Shown here in pieces: positions 58,514-64,000 of a DNA stretch of 64,000 nt. The position numbers and the translations under genes are program-made. The notes under the pieces were generated by a model. That model was not told where the DNA came from, searched no databases, and saw nothing but the letters and a program-made list of their open reading frames with translations. Origin of the DNA: Deinandra increscens subsp. villosa (taxonomy: Eukaryota; Streptophyta; Magnoliopsida; Asterales; Asteraceae); NCBI GenBank assembly GCA_039602395.1, contig JBCNJP010000006.1, positions 8,834,766 through 8,898,765 on the forward strand. Direction: 5' to 3'. Within the stretch, counting starts at the first letter, position 1. Every line of letters starts with the position of its first letter.

Positions 58514-58873
58514 TGTTAGAGCATATTCCTATGCTAACGTTGTGTCTCGTGTATTGTATCTAGTGAAGAGCTTCTGTGTGAGTTAGTTAGTCATCTGGCC
58601 GGATCACATGATCCGCCGGACCAGTTGATACGGCGGACCAGATGGTCTGCTGGTGATCCGCTGGCTTACGACTAAGTGACTATAAATAGTCTGTGTTAGA
58701 GAGAGCTAGTTACCAGTTCTGTCATTCTACAACTCTTAACTGTGTGTAAACTGAGTGTGTTTCTCTCTCTACTTGTAATCTCTAAGTGAATCAATAAAGC
58801 AAAGCTTTATTTACATCTTGTTGCTATCCGATTACCGAATCATGCTGTAGTAAGATCGTCTCATGCTTTTACA
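58514..58873 (+). repeat. 3' LTR of element E
   Basis: 360 bases with 3 substitutions from the 5' LTR, implying very recent insertion. Followed by TAAGC at 58874-58878. Confidence 0.95.
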
Positions 58874-58878
58874 TAAGC
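58874..58878. repeat. Target-site duplication of element E, right
   Basis: TAAGC, matching 52486-52490. Removal of E and one copy restores a continuous coding exon of the CACTA second gene. Confidence 0.95.
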
Positions 58879-59284
58879 TTACGGAGTTTATACAACTCAT
58901 GATTCAAGATAAACAAGCTAAAGCGGTAAATTCTGTAAGGGAAAAATTATATATATATATACCTATAATTAATTATATTATATATACTTTACTTCTTATC
59001 AATTAATTATTATAAATCATTAAATCATTTCGTAGGTAAAGTCCGCGGAGGCCCCTACAACTGTAAGATCTAAAAACAGTTCTGATCAGCATTCCAATGT
59101 AAATACAACGGTAATTAAATATTATTGCTGATATGATCAATCTCCCATGAGCGCATATTTATTAATTAATTAACTAATTAAATTAATTGTACGTAAGACA
59201 TGATCAATTCCGCGCACAATATATCGCGGAAACAATCTACTCCATCAAACTCATCTCAAAGGTCGGTCGATAAGGTACGGATTT

Positions 59285-59720
59285 GAAACAGTTCTGAATT
59301 TGAGTTGATCTGGAAGATTCTAGTTCATCTGGATGAACATGCGTCTCTAGTTATAGTTCATTCGGATAGTTAGAGTTCATTCGGATAGTTAAAGTTCCTC
59401 AGGATAGGTAAGGTTCATCAGGATAGTAAAAAGTTCATCAGGATAGTTAGAGTTCATCGGGATAGTTAGAGTTGATCCGGAAGATTTTAGTTCATCTGGA
59501 TGAACATGTGTCTCTAGTTATAGTTCACCGTGTTGGTTATAATTCATCCGGATAGTTAAAGTTCACCAGTATAGGTAAAGTTCATCAGGATAGTTAAACT
59601 TAATCAGGATAGTTAGAGTTGTTCCGGAATATAATTAAGAATTAACTGTTCCGGCTATAATAAGTTTGTAGTTCATCCGAATGGTTATCTGGATAGTTAA
59701 CTAATGTTTAGCCGGTTATG
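59285..59720. repeat. GTTCATCCGGATAGTTA minisatellite
   Basis: About 18 degenerate copies of a 17-22 base unit (GTTCATC[C/A]GGATAGTTA) within one intron of the second gene. The GTTCATCCGGA core is shared with the 120-bp repeat in the tnp2 intron. Confidence 0.75.
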
Positions 59721-60696
59721 ATCGATATGATTTTATTTATTATTTGAATTGTAGGTCTGTTCTGCGACTCTATCACAACACACTCCTACATCTACAACAG
59801 CGTCACAAAAAGAAAGGGTAAGTATTTTAATTTACACAGTTGTGTACTTCCCTTATAACTAATTGCTATATGATCATTTAATTAAATGCTGATGCTATCT
59901 TAATTAGGGGACAAAGAGAAAAATAACAGAAGCAGCAGCTATTGCAGCCAGTACTGCTGGGGCATCAGAGCACGAAGTGGTATATATATAATTAAGGATT
60001 TGAGAAATCGCTTTGACGTTATTGTTAATTAATATATATGTTACTAATCAATTAATTACATGGTGTCAATTTAGGAAAAGAATAAGAGACATGCAAAACA
60101 AGTAAAACCTGCAGCTCGTAAAGTACCTCCTAAGAAGAGTGATCGGTTGAAAAAACCAAATAATTATGATGCCATTGCAGCTCCTATCGATCAGCCAATA
60201 ATCCAAGAGGTATATAGATTAGTATATACCACAATTTTTTTATTCTATTTTTTGACTTTAATTAATTAATTGTTAATATATATATATGCTATAATTAATA
60301 TTATTATTATTACTATGTCACTTCTGATCAGCAGTGCGAAACTGCAACGTTGCACATGGAGAGGGATCCAATGAATGTCGTGGGAATGGCTGAATTATTA
60401 CCAAAACAAAAAGATGAGAAGATTCATGGAAGTCCATTACCTCCTGGTTGCCGTAGAATTAAAGTTTATCAGGTCAAGAAGGGTGCAACATTTTTACCAT
60501 TCCCAGTAGATGGTAAAACAACGCTTTCTGAAAGTTGAAAATAAATATATTATTGCATGGCCGATGAAACGAATGATCCTTCATTCTAATAACAAGTCAG
60601 ATAAATCACAGCCGGTTGATCATTCTACGGTTCAAAAAGTACCGGAATAACCACAGGTAATTACTACATTAGTTAATCGTATCCGCTATAATTAAT

Positions 60697-60697
<1 letters not shown>

Positions 60698-60748
<51 letters not shown>
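60698..60748. repeat. (TA)n microsatellite
   Basis: About 25 TA dinucleotides in an intron of the CACTA second gene. Confidence 0.9.
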
Positions 60749-60750
<2 letters not shown>

Positions 60751-61049
60751 CGGTTTAATTTGTCATTTTCCAGGTAAATAATGATCGGAAAAAGATGCCG
60801 AAAGTGTACTTAACTCAAAACCAGCTGACTCAAGATCTGATAAACAGAAAACTTATTACAAGGAACCAGCAGAAGCAGCTGATGAGCACGGACAAGAAAT
60901 TATAATTAGTTATTATACAAATTAAACTTTGATTAGTGTATGTTATTTTTTGTATGGCATTCGATTAGTGTATGTACATTAATTTTTAATTATAATATGA
61001 TTTTAAGGTTTCTCTATATTAATTAATATGCAGTTTAATTAATTGTAAC

Positions 61050-62214
61050 TAAGAAGATATATAATACCAAAGGTCACACTTTTGATATTTTAACGTGGCC
61101 GTTGCCACCTTTTGGCCACGCGTATTGGGACAAAATATCTGATTTCAACTACCCTTTGGCCACTTTCTTTTTCCATATATATGTGGCTAAAACACAAATA
61201 TACGTGACCATATAATACCAAAGGCCACGCTTTTTATATTTTAGTGTGGCCGTTGCCACCCTTTGGCCACACATATTGGGACTAAATGTATGATTTCAGC
61301 AACCCACTTGGCCACGCTTTTTCATATCATATGTGGCTAAAACACAAATATACGTGACCATATAATACCAAAGGCCACGCTATTCATATTTTAACGTGGC
61401 GATTGCCACCCTTTGGCCACGCGTATTGGGACAAAATATCTTATTTCAACTACCCTTTGGCCACTTTCTTTTTCCAAATATATGTGGCTAAAACACAAAT
61501 ATACGTGACCATATAATACCAAAGGCCACGCTTTTTATATTTTAGTGTGGCCGTTGCCACCCTTTGGCCACGCGTATTGGGACAAAATGTATGATTTCAG
61601 CAACACATTTGGCCACGTTTTTTCATATCATATGTGGCTAAAACACATATATATGTGACCTTATAATACCAAAGGCCACGCTATTCATATTTTAACATGG
61701 CGGTTGCCATCCTTTGGCCACGCGTATTGGGACAAAAATTATAATTTCAGCAACCCATTTGGCCACGTTTTTTTATAACATATGTGGCTAAAACACAAAT
61801 ATACGTGACCATATAATACCAAAGGCTACGCTTTTGATATTTTAATGTGGCCGTTGCCACTCTTTGGCCACGCATATTGTGACAAAATGTACGATTTCAG
61901 CAACCCTTTGACCACGTATTTTTATAATGTATGTGGCTAAAACACAAATAATGTGACCATATAATACCAAAGACCACGTTAAACAAACACATGTGGCCGT
62001 TGGGACCCTTTGGTCACGCTTTCCAGAAGAATTGTTTGATTACAACAATAAATATTGGTACCCTTTAGCCACGCTTATATGTGGCTTCAGCCACTGATAT
62101 TGTAACGTGGTCGTAGGGTACATAAGGTGACGGGACCTTTGGTGTCGATTGGAATGGAAAAAAAACGTGACCAAACACATTTGGTCACGGTTTTTTTCCG
62201 TGGCCAAAGGTGAA
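61050..62214. repeat. Right subterminal tandem repeat of F, 150-bp period
   Basis: Seven or so copies of a 150-base unit (the word GTGACCATATAATACC recurs near 61203, 61353, 61504, 61654, 61804 and 61953). Each holds several GGCCACG sites in both directions, a layout expected for transposase binding. Confidence 0.85.
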
Positions 62215-62227
62215 TTTTGACGTAGTG
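62215..62227 (-). repeat. Right terminal inverted repeat of F
   Basis: TTTTGACGTAGTG, reverse complement of the left end; followed by the GAA duplication at 62228-62230. Confidence 0.93.
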
Positions 62228-63495
62228 GAAGCTCACAAGTCCAAGTATATGATGCACCCCGGAGGTGATAAGATGTATCATAACTTGAAAGAAAATTATT
62301 GGTGGTCGGATATGAAAAAGTCAATAGCAGAATATGTGGCAAGATGTTCCACCTGTTTATAGGAAAAAGTTGAACATCAAAAACCATTAGGATACTTGCA
62401 GCAGCTGGAACTACCTATATGGAAGTGAGAATTGGTCACAATGGATTTTATAACCAAATTTCCCAAAACAAGTAATGACAAGGATGCCATATGGGTCATC
62501 GTAGATCGCCTGACAAAATCAGCTCATTTCCTGCCAATAAAGGAAACATGTTCAACGGATAAATTGGCCAGACTATACGTGGAAAGAATTGTTTCCTTGC
62601 ACGGAGTGCCATAATCGATAGTGTTAGATCGAGACAGTAGGTTTACATCTCACTTCTGGACAAGCTTTCAGCAAACTATGGGGACACACCTAAATTTAAG
62701 TATAGCATACCATCCCCAAGCGGATGGACAAAGCGAAAGGACAATTCAAACATTGTAGGATATGATGCGAGCATGTGTTATCGAATTCGGTGGTAGCTGG
62801 GATAAACACTTATCCTTGATGGAATTTTCTTACAATAATAGTTATCACTCAAGCATAAAAGCAGCACCATTCGAAGCATTGTATGGTCGGAAATGTCGCC
62901 CGCATGTATGCTAGTCAGAAGTTGGCGAAGCACAACTGACAGGACCGGAGTTAGTCTTAGAAATGACAGAAAGAATTAAACAAATCCGAGAAAGGCTTAA
63001 GGCTGCCCAGGATAGATAGAAAAGTTACGCAGACAAGCGTATGAAGCCCTTGAAATTTGAATAAGGGGACATAGTAATGTTAAAGTTATCACCCTGGAAG
63101 GGGTTGATTCAATTTAGAAAACGTGGGAAATTGAGTCCTTATTACATTGGTCCATTCAAGATCCTTAAGAAGATTAGTAGCGTTGCGTTTCAATTGGAAC
63201 TACCTGAAGGGCTCAGTGGGATTCACAATGTGTTTCATGTTTTGAAACTACGGAAGTGTGTAATAGATGAAACATTAATAACCCTACTAGGAGATATTCG
63301 GGTTGATGAAAAGCTTCATTTCACAGAGCAACCCGTAGAAATTTTGGAGCGGATAGTAAAAAGCTAAGAAGGAAACAAATTTCTATGGTAAAAGTAAAAT
63401 GGGATGCTCGACGAGGACCAGATATCACATGGGAATCGGAGGTAGACATGCAAAGGAAATACCCCCAGCTATGTTTACCACAAAGATTTTGAACT
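62228..63495 (+). pseudogene. pol: Element D integrase and chromodomain (broken)
   Basis: Continues element D pol after the CACTA insertion. The zinc finger (H-P-G-G-D-K-M-Y-H, C-S-T-C) lies at 62250-62357. The integrase core has M-D-F-I-T-K-F-P, H-G-V-P, a D-R-D-S-R-F block, [10 protein letters not shown] and the Y-G-R-K-C-R block. A C-terminal G-P-F-K-I-L module (63140-63270) is followed by a chromodomain-like end (P-V-E-I-L-E-R-I, R-R-G-P-D-I-T-W-E). Stops occur near 62360, 62427, 62612, 62757, 62911, 63017 and 63365. The chromodomain supports a chromovirus of the Tekay/Del type. Confidence 0.9.
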
Positions 63496-64000
63496 GACAA
63501 CTCATTTTGAGAAACATGGTTAAAAACTTGATCTACAAACGATTTGGGGAAAAGGGTAAAAAACCGAGACTTGTACTAAAAATAATTTTTGTGGTTAAAT
63601 AAAGGTTAGAAATGATCAAACTCATTTTGGACATTATTGGGTCGGGTCTACCCATTTTGAGCAAACGGTTTAATGGAAATAATTTGGATTAAGGTAGTGG
63701 ACTAGGCCCACTAGCCAAACAGTTAGAATACTCGAATGGGCCTCGAGGCCCACTGTTTTTTAAACTAAAACATAAAAACGATACGGACCGAACCAACCTA
63801 AGGCCCACCACATTTTTATACAAATCGGGCCAAGACTCATATAAATCCCATTTCTACAAACTTGAACAAACGGTTTAAACATAATATTTTGACCCGAAGA
63901 TTTATTTGAGGATTTTTCTATAAAAATTATCTTTGCTAACAACTTAGTATTTTTACATATGGTTAAACTTAATTTAATGCAACTGGGTCAAGTCATATAC
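63496..64000. other. Sequence downstream of element D pol
   Basis: No gene recognised. AT-rich with GGGCCTCGAGGCCCAC and other GGCCCA words. It should hold the 3' untranslated region and perhaps the start of the 3' LTR of D, but no polypurine tract next to a TG start was clear, and no matching 5' LTR is in the window. Confidence 0.4.

Larger units (their letters stand above)
52491..58873 (+). mobile_element. Element E: young gag-only copia-type element
   Basis: 6,383 bases with 360-bp LTRs differing at 3 positions, an initiator-Met primer site, leader repeats, a near-intact gag, two internal polypurine tracts, the triple hairpin module and a 3' polypurine tract, flanked by TAAGC. Protease, integrase, RT, RNase H and ORF2 are all absent. 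It fits the TR-GAG type of non-autonomous retrotransposon and must be mobilised by a pol-bearing relative. Gag, leader and post-pol spacer show kinship with element C. Confidence 0.93.
58879..60908 (+). pseudogene. CACTA second gene, 3' exons after element E
   Basis: The exon cut by E continues in frame (T-E-F-I-Q-L-M-I-Q-D-K-Q) to about 58939. Small exons with plant-type borders follow at about 59036-59111, 59203-59275, 59756-59819, 59908-59979, 60075-60210, 60333-60540 and 60774-60905. They encode Ser/Lys-rich linker, a basic stretch (K-R-K-I-T-E, P-K-K-S-D-R-L-K-K) and a final Q-N-Q-L-T-Q-D-L-I-N-R. TGA at 60536-60538 ends the exon that begins near 60333, either as the true end or as a mutation. 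Exon borders are by eye. Confidence 0.55.
40517..62227. mobile_element. Element F: CACTA (En/Spm) DNA transposon
   Basis: Ends in the inverted repeat CACTACGTCAAAA (40517-40529 and 62215-62227) with GAA target duplications, and has subterminal GGCCACG repeats at both ends. It encodes a tnp2-type transposase (minus) and a multi-exon Transposase_24-type second gene (plus). It spans 21.7 kb, about 15.3 kb without element E. It is inserted in the pol of gypsy element D. Confidence 0.95.

Overview
The window is plant nuclear DNA made almost wholly of nested transposable elements. Plant origin is clear from Ty1/copia elements primed by initiator-Met tRNA (TGGTATCA[A/G]AGC), a chromodomain Ty3/gypsy element, and a CACTA (En/Spm) transposon with both standard genes. 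The long extra ORF between pol and the 3' LTR of two copia elements recalls elements common in the daisy family (Asteraceae); that placement is inference. No single-copy host gene, true tRNA gene, rRNA or CRISPR array was found.

Layout. (1) 1-2481: a near-perfect inverted repeat (arms 1-440 and 699-1139) whose right arm runs into a minus-strand gypsy-type LTR ending at 2481. (2) 2482-3730: gene-free, with a GATCGAAAAGC repeat. (3) Element B, a decayed minus-strand copia element, occupies 3731-10879 and 37075-37509. (4) Element A, a 26-kb plus-strand copia element (10885-37069, target duplication TGATG), sits in the gag of B. (5) Element C, a 13.3-kb copia element (17846-31188, target duplication CAAAC), sits in the RNase H region of A. 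(6) Element D, a gypsy chromovirus, occupies 37533-40516 and 62228-63495. (7) Element F, a CACTA transposon (40517-62227, target duplication GAA), splits the pol of D. (8) Element E, a 6.4-kb copia-type element with gag but no pol (52491-58873, target duplication TAAGC), sits in an exon of the second CACTA gene. By-eye LTR divergence (A about 5%, C about 4%, E 3 of 360 bases) agrees with this order.

A and C are large SIRE-like copia elements with gag, pol and a second long ORF (ORF2) in the env position. ORF2 of C is preceded by what looks like its own TATA promoter, 5' exon and intron. ORF2 of A is preceded by a pyrimidine-rich plant-type leader. All four copia elements end gag about 20 nt before a 3'-splice-like AG that opens pol.

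The most interesting signal lies between pol and ORF2 of C (26079-26318) and at the matching place in pol-less E (57473-57711). It is three consecutive hairpins of about 60 nt with a conserved core, GNRA tetraloops, and stems that change with compensating substitutions between units and between elements. I do not recognise this RNA structure. Its retention in an element that lost pol and ORF2 suggests a role in cis.

Nearly all coding regions are broken by stops or frameshifts. The gag of E is the most intact: one in-frame stop in about 1,077 codons.
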